From: Chromatiaceae bacterium
GTDB lineage: Bacteria > Pseudomonadota > Gammaproteobacteria > Chromatiales > Chromatiaceae
Reading direction: 5' to 3'
DNA length: 38,156 nucleotides
NCBI GenBank assembly: GCA_007693535.1
Contig: REDK01000071.1
Coordinates: 1 to 38,156, forward strand
Shown here one piece after another: positions 1 to 8,121 of this stretch. A program made the translations under genes and the position numbers. The notes beneath the pieces were generated by a model that was not told the origin of the DNA, did no database searches, and was given only the letters and a program-made list of their open reading frames with translations. The stretch's first letter is position 1. Each line of letters begins with the position of its first letter.

Positions 1-673
1 GGGCGGCGGCCGGGTCGCGGTCCGGCCGGCGCGGCGCCGGCGCCTGCGGCAGCGCCACCAGCAGGGCCGCCTCGGCCGGGGTCAGGCGCGCCGGCTCCTT
101 GCCCAGCCAGGCCAGGGCGGCGGCCCGTACCCCCTCCAGATTGCCGCCGTAGGGGGCCAGATTCAGCCAGGCGGTGAGGATCGCCTGCTTGTCCGCGACC
201 CGCTCCAGGGCCACGGCCATCAGCAATTGCTGCCATTTGCCGGCGGCCGAGCGGGTTGGCATCCCGCTCGCCAGTCGCGCCACCTGCATGGTCAGGGTCG
301 AGCCGCCAGAGACGATACGCCGCTGCACCAGGGCTTGGCGCGCGGCCCGCAGCAGGGCCAGGGAGTCCACGCCGCGATGCCGGTAGAAGCGCCGGTCCTC
401 GAAGGCCAGCAGCATCTCGATCAGCAGGGGGTCAACCGCAGCCGGGGTCACCGCGAGCCGCCAACGCCCGTCCTCGACGGTAAAGGCGCGTAGCAGGCGG
501 TCCGCGCGATCCAACACCAGCGGCGAGGTCGGCCGCTGCAGCAGCGGCGGCTCGGTGCGGTTGACCTGCAGCGCCAACCAGCGAACCCCAGCCAGGCTCA
601 GCAAGGCGAGGGCCACCAAGCCGGCCGCAAGCAGAGTCCAGCGGCGGCGTGGCAGCAATAACAGGGGCCTCAT
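1..673 (-). CDS. pbpC: Penicillin-binding protein 1C, N-terminal part (cut by window edge)
   Basis: Reading leftward from ATG at 673, the frame stays open to the window edge, giving about 224 residues. A membrane anchor (residues about 14-30, rich in Leu and Ala) is followed by a glycosyltransferase family 51 domain: EDRRFYRHRGVD holds the catalytic Glu, then GGSTLTMQVARL, then LNLAPYGGNLEGV and the PAEAALLVALPQAP segment. The wording of these motifs (GGNLEGV, the short linker before the glycosyltransferase domain) matches PBP1C rather than PBP1A or PBP1B. It would polymerise glycan strands from lipid II on the periplasmic face. The transpeptidase and C-terminal domains lie outside the window. 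A PBP1C is often next to an alpha-2-macroglobulin gene, which cannot be checked here. Confidence 0.9.
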   Translation of the reverse strand, partial: MRPLLLLPRRRWTLLAAGLVALALLSLAGVRWLALQVNRTEPPLLQRPTSPLVLDRADRLLRAFTVEDGRWRLAVTPAAVDPLLIEMLLAFEDRRFYRHRGVDSLALLRAARQALVQRRIVSGGSTLTMQVARLASGMPTRSAAGKWQQLLMAVALERVADKQAILTAWLNLAPYGGNLEGVRAAALAWLGKEPARLTPAEAALLVALPQAPAPRRPDRDPAAA

Positions 674-767
674 CGAAATGGCAGGCGCGACGCGGATGGC
701 GTGGCATCAGCCTAGCACAGGGGACCGGCCCCGGCCGGTTGCGGTCGGCCCGCCCGATCCTTGGCCC

Positions 768-793
768 GGCCCCACGGGCCGGCCCCACGGGCC
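768..793. repeat. Two tandem copies of a 13-bp palindromic unit
   Basis: The unit GGCCCCACGGGCC occurs twice head to tail without mismatch. Each copy is itself an inverted repeat (GGCCC, loop CAC, GGGCC), so either strand could form two adjacent hairpins. It lies between the divergent starts of pbpC (673) and the lipoprotein gene (893). Function is unknown; it could be a strand-slippage product. Confidence 0.7.
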
Positions 794-892
794 GGTGCAA
801 CCAGCGGTCCCATCGGCAGCGATGCGCGCTATAGTTGCGCCAAAGGCGGTATTCATCCGGGCGGGCAGGGTTGCTGCCTGCGAGCATCGCCC

Positions 893-1573
893 ATGGGGCA
901 CGAGCCATTGTATACAGAGCCGACAGCCAAGACCGAGGGCGCGCCCAGGATCACCATCAATCGCCAGGTCGACCGCGCACCAGCCATACCGACGCAGCGC
1001 TGGCAGCAATGGGGCTGGCGCCCCGCGGTGCTGGCGCTGCTTGGATTGGTGCTGCTGGCGGTGCTTCTCGGCGGCTGTTCCGGCCGCCGCGGGGGCATCG
1101 ATTTCGACCGCGTCGTCGTGGCCTTGAAGCCCATGGACTATGCGCGGGTACTCTGTCGGCCGACCCCGATGGAGCACCGGCACACCTGCCTGAGCGCGGT
1201 GCTGGAGCACTTCCAGGAGACCTGGGACCAGACCGAGCCGCGCGGCCAGCAGACCGTCGGCCGGCCGTTGCTGATCATTCTGGACAATGAGATCTATCAG
1301 GGCAGCTATCGCGTCACCCCGGTCAGCGGTACCTTCAGCGCTCGCGGTGCCAGCAATACCTGCCGCGGCCGCTACAGCGCCCTCGCCGGCGACCGCGAAG
1401 CGATCTTCCAGGTGGTCTGCGACGATGGCGCCCGCGGGCAGGCCAACCTCATCCTGGGACAAGACGGCCAGAACGGACTTGGCCGACTATGGCTCGACCA
1501 CGGCCGCGAGGGCGATATTGTCTTCGGCCACCGGGCCGTCGGCAGCCTGCAGCAAACGCTAGCCGCCTATTAA
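893..1573 (+). CDS. Putative lipoprotein of unknown function
   Basis: The 226-residue product has a polar N-terminal stretch, then a hydrophobic segment ending in a lipobox (VLLGGC, Cys at residue 62), so it is probably a lipid-anchored envelope protein. After the cysteine comes a compact domain with four further Cys residues (LCRPTP, TCLSAV, NTCRGRY, VVCDDG) that could form two disulfides in the periplasm. No known family was recognised. The frame is open upstream to 761, but those residues look like non-coding DNA and ATG 893 is the most reasonable start; the n-region is still unusually long for a lipoprotein. It is divergent from pbpC, and a role in the cell envelope is only an inference from the anchor. 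Confidence 0.65.
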   Translation: MGHEPLYTEPTAKTEGAPRITINRQVDRAPAIPTQRWQQWGWRPAVLALLGLVLLAVLLGGCSGRRGGIDFDRVVVALKPMDYARVLCRPTPMEHRHTCLSAVLEHFQETWDQTEPRGQQTVGRPLLIILDNEIYQGSYRVTPVSGTFSARGASNTCRGRYSALAGDREAIFQVVCDDGARGQANLILGQDGQNGLGRLWLDHGREGDIVFGHRAVGSLQQTLAAY

Positions 1574-1814
1574 GGCGATTATTATCAACCTTCATACCAT
1601 CTGAGCTGGTCTCGACGTCCTCCTTCAGCGTCGCACTGGCGTTCACAGCGCTTGCGATGCTTCTGCCAGCCCGCCTTGAAGGCGAACGGCAATCCTGCGT
1701 CACCTGGCATCACAGTTACCGACAATCACCTAACCCAGGGCCGGCCCACCGGCGGTCGCCCACGCGGCCTAATGTGGCCATCCCCGACCCCACTTGCCTT
1801 TCCGGTAGATCACT

Positions 1815-3020
1815 ATGCGCCTGGGAATCGATCGTCTGCTCGCCGAGGGCAACCTACGCCGCCCGCTGACCGGTCGCCGCGTGGCCCTGCTCGCACATGC
1901 CGCCGCGGTCAATTCGGTTGGCCGCCACAGCCTCGATGCCCTGATGGCGCTCGGCGGCCTGCAGCTCACCGCCGCCTTCGGCCCCCAGCACGGTATGCGC
2001 GGGGACAAGCAGGACAACATGGTCGAATCCGGGGACTATATGGACCCGCTGCACGGCATCCCGGTGTTCAGCCTCTATGGTGAGGTGCGCTATCCCACCG
2101 CAGCGATGCTGGCGCAGTTCGATGTGCTACTGGTGGACCTGCAGGACATCGGCACCCGCATCTATACCTATGTCACTACACTGGCCTACATGCTGGAGGC
2201 CTGCGCCGCGGCGGGCAAGACGGTGTGGATATTGGATCGCCCCAACCCGGCCGGGCGTCCGCTGGAGGGCAGCCTGCTGGAGCCAGGCTGGGAGAGCTTC
2301 GTCGGTGCTGCCCCGCTACTGATGCGCCACGGGCTGACCTTCGCCGAACTGGCGCGCTGGCTGGTCGCCGAACGCCGCCTGGATCTGGACCTCGAGCTGA
2401 TCCGGATGCAGGGCTACAACCCAGCCGCCGGCCCGGGCTTCGGCTGGCCCCGAGACGAGCTTCCCTGGGTCAATCCCAGCCCGAATGCCTCCAGCCTGAA
2501 CATGGCCCGCTGCTTCCCCGGCACTGTGCTGATTGAGGGCAGCACCCTCTCCGAGGGCCGCGGCACCAGCACGCCGCTGGAGGTGGTTGGCGCACCAGAT
2601 CTGGATATCTGCCGCCTGCTGCGGCGCATGGAGACCCTGCAGGCCGACTGGATGCAGGGCTGTATCCTGCGCTGCTGCGCCTTCGAGCCAGTGTTCCACA
2701 AGCATCAGGGCCAGCTCTGTCACGGCCTGCAGGTGCACACCGACACCCGCCATTACCAGCACGAGCGGTTTCGCCCCTACCGGCTGGTGACCCTGTTCCT
2801 AAAGGCGTTACGCTTGGAATATCCCACGTATCCGATCTGGCGATCATTCCCTTACGAATACGAGACCGAGCGCCTGGCCATCGACCTGCTGACCGGCGGT
2901 CCTTTCCTGCGTCAATGGGTCGATGACCCGGCTGCCACCCCGGCCGACCTGGAGGCACGCCTGATCCCGGACGAACAGGCCTGGCAAGCGCAACGCCGCG
3001 ACCATCTGCTGTATCGATGA
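1815..3020 (+). CDS. namZ: DUF1343 / NamZ-type exo-beta-N-acetylmuramidase
   Basis: The 401-residue protein matches the DUF1343 family along its whole length: LTGRRVALLAHAAAV, FGPQHGMRGDKQDNM, the DVLLVDLQDIGTRIYTYV strand, DRPNPAGRP, PLLMRHGLTFAELARW, PSPNASSLNMARCFPGT and EGRGTSTPLEVVGAP. Characterised members (NamZ, glycoside hydrolase family 171) release N-acetylmuramic acid from the non-reducing end of peptidoglycan fragments and serve in cell-wall recycling. This copy has no clear signal peptide from ATG 1815, whereas many relatives are exported, so it may act in the cytoplasm or the start may be misplaced. Ribosome-binding signal is weak (GGTAG). It lies near pbpC, another cell-wall gene, but with a 240-bp gap upstream and no sign of an operon. 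Confidence 0.85.
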   Translation: MRLGIDRLLAEGNLRRPLTGRRVALLAHAAAVNSVGRHSLDALMALGGLQLTAAFGPQHGMRGDKQDNMVESGDYMDPLHGIPVFSLYGEVRYPTAAMLAQFDVLLVDLQDIGTRIYTYVTTLAYMLEACAAAGKTVWILDRPNPAGRPLEGSLLEPGWESFVGAAPLLMRHGLTFAELARWLVAERRLDLDLELIRMQGYNPAAGPGFGWPRDELPWVNPSPNASSLNMARCFPGTVLIEGSTLSEGRGTSTPLEVVGAPDLDICRLLRRMETLQADWMQGCILRCCAFEPVFHKHQGQLCHGLQVHTDTRHYQHERFRPYRLVTLFLKALRLEYPTYPIWRSFPYEYETERLAIDLLTGGPFLRQWVDDPAATPADLEARLIPDEQAWQAQRRDHLLYR

Positions 3021-3305
3021 CCGAGCGCCCGCCTGCGCGACAGGGTCCGCATCCGCACCGCCAGCGGAGGCGCCGACCGCGACCAACGACGAGCAAGCCG
3101 CCGACGGCATCCTGCTGCTCGATACCGCAGGCATCGTCGGCTATACCAGCAGCGCCCCCGCACGCCTCTTTGGGCAGGGTCTGGCGCAACTCATCGGCGC
3201 CCCCTGCGCGCTGGCCGAGGTCCCAGAGGCTCCACAGCCGGCTCGAATTGGTTCGACCCGATGGCTGCCGCTACGGCCGCAGGTGCAGGCCTGAAGGCAG
3301 CAATG
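3017..3305 (+). pseudogene. Frameshifted PAS-domain fragment
   Basis: One frame (3103-3294) encodes DGILLLDTAGIVGYTSSAPA followed by RLFGQGLAQLIG, which is the classic first half of a PAS domain. The frame that starts with the ATG overlapping the namZ stop (ATGA, 3017) picks up the second half at about 3224: SRLELVRPDGCRYGRR, resembling the PAS strand 'rDGs'. Thus the two halves lie in different frames, and neither frame alone gives a full domain: the first half lacks any start codon. The simplest reading is a decayed sensor gene with at least one frameshift and no remaining output domain. Intact short PAS protein is less likely. A sequencing error could also explain one frameshift. Confidence 0.5.
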
Positions 3306-3306
3306 G

Positions 3307-3726
3307 TCAGGACTGGGTTGCCGCCTCGGTCTTGGAGCCCGTCAGGTCCCAGGCGAAAGTGCAGTCCAGATGCGATAACACCGCGATCAGGCCGCTCTCG
3401 CCGTCCTCGACCATCACCGCGATCGGCGCACGCTTACCGAACTGCTTGTTGCCCCGCTTGACCCACAGGTCGCGCATCTCCGGATTGCGCGGGAAATAGG
3501 TCTGCAAGGCCTCCTCGATCCGCAGCAGATAGGCCACCCGGCGGTTCACCGCAGCGTCGTCCGGAAACGGCTCGTCCTCGCGATAGCGGGCGATATTGCG
3601 CGCCTTGATGGTCTCGGGCAGTTGCAGGATGCGTAGGATATCGGTCGCACCGAGACCCCAGCCCTCGACCAGGGACATGGTACGGCGGGTCAGGGCATGA
3701 CGTTGGTCGGCGGTCAGATCAGACAT
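3307..3726 (-). CDS. MbcA/ParS/Xre antitoxin-like protein (DUF2384), no partner toxin seen
   Basis: The 139-residue protein has an N-terminal helical, HTH-like region (MSLVEGWGLGATDILRILQL) and a C-terminal toxin-binding region (DUF2384): YLLRIEEALQTYFPRNPEM, then GKRAPIAVMVEDGESGLIAV. In RES-Xre and MbcTA systems this domain neutralises a RES-fold NAD-degrading toxin encoded next to it. No RES-like reading frame lies beside this gene in either direction. Start ATG 3726 (MSDLTADQ) is preferred over the upstream ATG at 3753 because the extra nine residues look unlike the family. It could be a solitary regulator, a remnant of a lost toxin-antitoxin pair, or an antitoxin that acts against a distant toxin. 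Family assignment is fairly certain; role is not. Confidence 0.75.
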   Translation of the reverse strand: MSDLTADQRHALTRRTMSLVEGWGLGATDILRILQLPETIKARNIARYREDEPFPDDAAVNRRVAYLLRIEEALQTYFPRNPEMRDLWVKRGNKQFGKRAPIAVMVEDGESGLIAVLSHLDCTFAWDLTGSKTEAATQS

Positions 3727-3816
3727 CGGGTACACCAGGTTCGGGTCCGGCACCGGGATGGGCCGTCGCTACTCCCCCCGGACAATGATGGCGCATTACC
3801 CAGCGTGCAACCCGGA

Positions 3817-3969
3817 TTAAGCCGCCCGGGCCAGCAGAAGCGTGGCAACGGCGGTCCCCCAGAGCAGCAGCAATCCGCACCAACCCCAGCGGGACAGCCA
3901 CGGAGACAAGGTCATGCGCCATTTCAGGCGCAGCCGCGGCGAGCGCTGCCGGGCGATCGTCGGCAGCAT
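3817..3969 (-). CDS. Possible 50-residue single-pass membrane protein
   Basis: From ATG 3969 this frame encodes a basic N-terminus (RQRSPRLRLKWR) and then one strongly hydrophobic segment (WCGLLLLWGTAVATLLLA), ending in ARAA. A GGAG sequence lies eight bases before this ATG, good ribosome-binding spacing, and other ATG codons in the frame are worse placed. The layout (basic head, Trp-rich short membrane helix, about 40-50 residues) recalls the DUF2474 small proteins found with cytochrome bd genes, but no cyd genes are present, so the likeness is weak. It is encoded on the same strand as the antitoxin-like gene, 90 bases upstream of it. It may also be a chance frame. Confidence 0.35.
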   Translation of the reverse strand: MLPTIARQRSPRLRLKWRMTLSPWLSRWGWCGLLLLWGTAVATLLLARAA

Positions 3970-4050
3970 CACCATTGCTCCACGGTTAGCGCGTTGGCCG
4001 CCAGGCGTGCAGAAGCAGGTCTGCATGTCTCCGACCGGGCGGGGCGCACT

Positions 4051-4305
4051 TTCAACCTAGAAGCGGCAGTTGAACGGCCCCCAGGGTGCGTCCCGCCGTC
4101 CGGCAAGGCACAACGAGGCGCAAGAGTGATCTATTCCAACGCGTTGTCACGCAGCCGGGCGCCGCGCGGGGCGTGCCCCCTGGTTGGGATCAGGGGGCCG
4201 TCGCGACCCGCACCGGAAAGGTGATCTCGAGGCGAGCGCAGAATCCCCGACCAGTCGATCACTTGCGTGATGCACGAAGCAGTCAACTGCCGTTTCTAGG
4301 TTCAA
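4051..4305. mobile_element. 255-bp MITE-like element with terminal inverted repeats
   Basis: The left end (4051-4075) and the right end (4281-4305, read on the opposite strand) match at 21 of 25 bases, sharing the core CCTAGAA(G/A)CGGCAGTTGA. The interior carries no convincing gene. A second partial copy lies at 28042-28208 and matches the left two thirds of this one, including CTATTCCAACGC and GCCGCGCGGGGC, but lacks the right terminal repeat. Two related intergenic copies, matched inverted ends and no coding capacity fit a non-autonomous transposable element moved by a transposase encoded elsewhere. No clear target-site duplication is visible at the ends, so the exact borders are uncertain. 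Confidence 0.6.
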
Positions 4306-4323
4306 CGATTGGATAAAGATCGC

Positions 4324-4388
4324 CCGCCGTCGCGGGAGGCTCCCCGGGCGTGTCCCGGGGGGCGTCCGCAGCCGGTCGGCGGTTTTTT
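4324..4388 (+). terminator. Nested hairpin followed by six T, plus-strand terminator candidate
   Basis: Outer arms CCGCCG (4324-4329) and CGGCGG (4377-4382) enclose a perfect inner hairpin, CCCCGGG-CGTGT-CCCGGGG (4342-4360). TTTTTT follows at 4383-4388. This resembles a Rho-independent terminator for rightward transcription. No rightward gene ends just before it, so either it stops a transcript coming from the 4051-4305 element or it blocks antisense transcription into smc, whose stop codon is at 4398. On the minus strand it has an A-run and would not terminate smc. Confidence 0.45.
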
Positions 4389-4397
4389 CACAAGCGC

Positions 4398-7300
4398 TCA
4401 GGACACCGCCGCCAGGCGCACCGCGGCGTCGACGTCCACGCTCACCAGGCGCGAGACGCCAGGCTCGTGCATGGTGACCCCGAGCAGGTGATCGGCCATC
4501 TCCATAGTGACCTTGTTGTGGCTGATGAAGATGAATTGCACCTGTTGGGACATGCCCCGCACTAGATCGCAGAAACGTCCCACGTTGGCCTCGTCGAGCG
4601 GGGCGTCCACCTCGTCGAGCAGGCAGAAGGGGGCGGGATTGAGCTGGAAGATGGCAAACACCAGGGCCACCGCGGTTAGCGCCTTCTCACCGCCGGAGAG
4701 CAGATGAATGCTGCTGTTACGCTTGCCCGGCGGGCGCGCCATGATGGTCACGCCGGTCTCCAGCAGATCCTCGCCGGTCAGTTCGAGATAGGCCTGACCG
4801 CCGCCAAAGACCCGCGGGAAGAGGTCCTTGAGACCCTGATCGACGCGGTCGAAGGTCTCTTTGAAGCGCTGGCGGGTCTCGCGGTCGATCTTGCGGATGG
4901 CCGCCTCCAGCGTGGCCAGCGAGGCACTGATGTCCTCGTGCTGGGCGTCGAGGTAGCGCTTGCGCTCGGATTGTTCCGCGAATTCGTCGATGGCGGCCAG
5001 GTTGATGTTGCCGAGGCGGGCGATGCGCCCCTGCACCGCCGCCAGCTCGGCCCGCCAGCGGTCGAGCGGCCCGGCCGCCGGGTCCGCCGCGGCCGCGGCG
5101 AGGAGGTCGAGCGGGGCAGATGGATGCGCGACCAGTGCGGCCAGCAGGGCCTGGGGGTCGGCACCGCGGGCGCCGAGCTGCTCCTCCAGGGTGCGCTGGC
5201 GTACCAGCAGTTCTTGGCGCGCCAGGCGCGCCGTGTCGAGGCCGGCCTGGGCCGTGGCCAGGCGCTGATCGACCTGATGGCGCTGCTGTTCGGCGGCGCG
5301 CACGGCCTGATCGCAGGCCTCCATCCGGGTGCGGGTGGCGGCCAGTTCCGCCTCCACCGCCAGTTGCCGCTGCAGCTGTTCCTGCAGCCGGTCCTGATCG
5401 TCGGCGGCGGGTTCGGCAGCGGCCTCCAGCAGCTCGGCCAGTTCGTCGCGACGCTGGGTCAGCACGGTGGCCTGGGCGGCAGCGCGCGCCAGGTTGGCGG
5501 CCATCGCGCCGCGCTGGGCGCGGCGGGTCTCGGCGGCAACGTGCAGGGCCTGTGCCGCCTCGCGCCAGTGCTGTTCCTCGTCGCGGGCGCGCTGCACCGC
5601 CGTGCGCAGGCGCTCGCGCTCGGTGCTCAGGGCATCGCGTGCAGCGGCCAGGGACTCGTTGGCGGCCAGGGCCTGGTGCAGCCGGGTGCGGCCGGCGGCG
5701 ATCGCGGCGCTGAGCTCAGCCGCGCGGGTGGCCAGTTCTTGGCGCTCTTCCAGCAGCGTGGCACGGCGCTCGCACAGGTGCTCCAGGCGGGCGCGCCCGG
5801 CGCCGAGTTCGGCATCCAACGCGGCGCGCTCGCGACTGAGTCGGGCGACCTGCTCCAGGGCGTCGTCGCGATCCTGTTCCAGGCGCTGGCGCTGGCTCGC
5901 CTGCGCCTGCTGCTCGGCGCCCAGCTCGATGATGATCTCATCGAGTTCATCGGCGGCCTGTTGCAGGGCCTTGAGTTCCTCGGCGCGGCCGATGCTACCG
6001 GCCAGTTGTGGACCCAGCGCCGGGGTGCTGATCCAGCCTTGGCCGAGCAAGAGTCCGGCGCGGGTGACCAGGCGCTGCCCGGGGGGGCCGGGGCGACCGG
6101 GGCCGTCAGCGAGCCGGGCCAGCGCCGCGGGCAAGTCATCGACGGTGACCACTGCCGCCAGCAGGCCGATCAGGGCAGCCGGCCCGGCCACCTGCTCGGC
6201 TAGGGTGCCGGCCGGCGCCGCGACCAGACCCCCGCCGTTGCGCGCGACCAAGGTCAGTGCCCCCGCCGCGGCGGCGGGCAGGCTGGCGGCCAGCGCCGGC
6301 GGGTCATCCACGCACAGGGCCCCCAGCAGCGGCCCCAGCACCGCCTCGACGGCGCACTCCCAGCCCGGGGCCACTTCGATGAGATCGAGCAGGCGTGGGG
6401 CGTCCTGCAGACCCTGAGCATCGATCCAGGCGGCGATGGCGGCATCGCTGCTGTCGAGGGCGGCATCCTGCAGGGCCTCCAGCGAGGCCTGGCGGCCACG
6501 GGTGGTCTGCAGTTCGGTGCGGGCGGCATCCAGGCGCGCGGCCAGATCGCGGCGCGCCTGCTCGGCCTCGCGCAGGGCGCCGGCGGCACGGGCCTGGGCA
6601 TCGGCGGCCAGATGCAGGCGCTCGTCGAGCCCGTCGGAACGCTCCTCCAGGCCCACCAGGCGCTCCTCGAGCGCGCGATCGTCGAGCCGCGCCAGTTCTT
6701 CGTCGATGCGCCCCGCGCGGCGCTGATCCTGTTCCAGGCCCTGCTCCAGATGGTTGATGTCGGCGCGCGCCCGTTGGGCCTCGGCGGCGGCGGCCGCCAC
6801 CTGGGCCTGGCTGTCATCCCAGCGACCCTGCCAGGCCTCCTGCGCCTGCTCTGCCGCCTGCACCTGGTCCTGGCAGGCAGTGAGCTGGGTGCGCGCCGCG
6901 GTCTCGCGCGGGTCGTCGGCGGCCAGCGCGGCATCGAGGTCAGCGATCTCGGCCTGGTCGCGCGCGACCAGGTCGGTGGCGCTGGCCAGTTCGCGGGCGA
7001 CCCGGCCCAGGTCGCGCTCGTGGCGCTCGCGGGTCTCGGCGGCGAAGCGCAGTGCCTGTTCCAGGCGGGCGATCTCGGCGCCGATGGCGTAGTAGCGCCC
7101 TTGGACCGCGTTGAAGGCATCGGCAGCATCGGCCTGGGCGGTGCGCTGGGCCTCGATCTCGGCCTCCAGCCGGCGCAGTTCGGCGCGGTCGGCCTCGGCA
7201 GCGGTCTGCGCAGCCGCCAGCGCCCGCGCGCCGGTGGCCAGTTCCTGTGCCAGGGCCTGCCATTGCAGGGCGGCCAGTTCATCCTCGAGCCGGCGCTCCT

Positions 7301-7970
7301 CCTCTTTGAGGCTGCGATAGCGGGCGGCGGTGGCGGCCTGACGCTCCAGATGCTGCAGTTGCTTGGCGACCTCCTCGCGCAGGTCGTCCAGACGCGCCAG
7401 ATTGTCGCGGGTGTGGTGCATGCGGTTTTCGGTCTCGCGGCGGCGCTCCTTGTAGCGGGAGATACCGGCCGCCTCCTCGATGAACAGTCGCAGCTCCTCC
7501 GGGCGCGCCTCGATGAAGCGCGAGATCATCCCCTGCTCGATGATGGCGTAGCTGCGCGGCCCGAGCCCGGTGCCGAGGAACAGATCCTGGATGTCGCGGC
7601 GCCGGCAGCGGGTACCGTTGAGAAAATAGGCCGATTGGCCGTCGCGGGAGAGCTGGCGCTTGACCGCGATTTGCTGATAGCGGGCGTACTGACCGCCGGC
7701 GCGACCAGCGCTGTTGTCGAACAGCAGTTCGATACTGGCGGTGCCGACCGGCTTGCGCCCGCTGCTGCCGTTGAAAATCACGTCGGCCATGGATTCGCCG
7801 CGCAGCAGCCTGGCCGAGGACTCGCCCATGACCCAGCGCACCGCGTCGATCACATTGGACTTGCCGCAGCCGTTCGGCCCCACCACGCCCACGAGGTTGC
7901 TCGGGAACGGCACCGTGGTCGGGTCCACGAAGGACTTGAAACCGGCGAGCTTGATCTTCTCCAGGCGCAT
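4398..7970 (-). CDS. smc: Chromosome partition ATPase SMC
   Basis: The 1190-residue protein has the normal length and order of a bacterial SMC. The N-terminal head holds the Walker A site GPNGCGKSN (residues 31-39). A long arm rich in Ala, Glu, Arg and Gln forms the first coiled coil (about 170-500), a Gly/Ala/Pro-rich hinge lies at about 510-670, and a second coiled coil returns to the C-terminal head. That head has the signature LSGGEKALTAVAL (about 1090) and Walker B FCLLDEVDAPLDEAN. SMC dimers with ScpA and ScpB extrude DNA loops and help segregate the chromosome. Start ATG 7970 (MRLEKIKLAGFKSF) is the family start. It is divergent from queF with a 151-bp gap. In some gammaproteobacteria MukBEF replaces SMC; this organism has the SMC type. 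Confidence 0.97.
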   Translation of the reverse strand: MRLEKIKLAGFKSFVDPTTVPFPSNLVGVVGPNGCGKSNVIDAVRWVMGESSARLLRGESMADVIFNGSSGRKPVGTASIELLFDNSAGRAGGQYARYQQIAVKRQLSRDGQSAYFLNGTRCRRRDIQDLFLGTGLGPRSYAIIEQGMISRFIEARPEELRLFIEEAAGISRYKERRRETENRMHHTRDNLARLDDLREEVAKQLQHLERQAATAARYRSLKEEERRLEDELAALQWQALAQELATGARALAAAQTAAEADRAELRRLEAEIEAQRTAQADAADAFNAVQGRYYAIGAEIARLEQALRFAAETRERHERDLGRVARELASATDLVARDQAEIADLDAALAADDPRETAARTQLTACQDQVQAAEQAQEAWQGRWDDSQAQVAAAAAEAQRARADINHLEQGLEQDQRRAGRIDEELARLDDRALEERLVGLEERSDGLDERLHLAADAQARAAGALREAEQARRDLAARLDAARTELQTTRGRQASLEALQDAALDSSDAAIAAWIDAQGLQDAPRLLDLIEVAPGWECAVEAVLGPLLGALCVDDPPALAASLPAAAAGALTLVARNGGGLVAAPAGTLAEQVAGPAALIGLLAAVVTVDDLPAALARLADGPGRPGPPGQRLVTRAGLLLGQGWISTPALGPQLAGSIGRAEELKALQQAADELDEIIIELGAEQQAQASQRQRLEQDRDDALEQVARLSRERAALDAELGAGRARLEHLCERRATLLEERQELATRAAELSAAIAAGRTRLHQALAANESLAAARDALSTERERLRTAVQRARDEEQHWREAAQALHVAAETRRAQRGAMAANLARAAAQATVLTQRRDELAELLEAAAEPAADDQDRLQEQLQRQLAVEAELAATRTRMEACDQAVRAAEQQRHQVDQRLATAQAGLDTARLARQELLVRQRTLEEQLGARGADPQALLAALVAHPSAPLDLLAAAAADPAAGPLDRWRAELAAVQGRIARLGNINLAAIDEFAEQSERKRYLDAQHEDISASLATLEAAIRKIDRETRQRFKETFDRVDQGLKDLFPRVFGGGQAYLELTGEDLLETGVTIMARPPGKRNSSIHLLSGGEKALTAVALVFAIFQLNPAPFCLLDEVDAPLDEANVGRFCDLVRGMSQQVQFIFISHNKVTMEMADHLLGVTMHEPGVSRLVSVDVDAAVRLAAVS

Positions 7971-8121
7971 CGCGGCAAGATACTGAAGCCCAATTTACAG
8001 CACAAGCACGGGGTTATGGCCGCCACCGCCGGCCGGCGCCTGTTAGACTGCTGCCTGATCAGCGGCGGCACTGCCGCCGTCTCCCTCCCCCTCCGTTGCG
8101 CCGGTCCGCTTCTCTGTTCTC

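Noticed and set aside
4704-6203. A 499-codon open frame antisense to smc.
   Set aside because: Its Gln/Gly/Ala/Leu-rich translation mirrors the smc codons on the other strand; smc has full-length family motifs.
7971-8121. A preQ1 riboswitch in the queF leader.
   Set aside because: Only a simple 7-bp hairpin is present; the conserved preQ1 aptamer sequence with its A-rich tail was not found.
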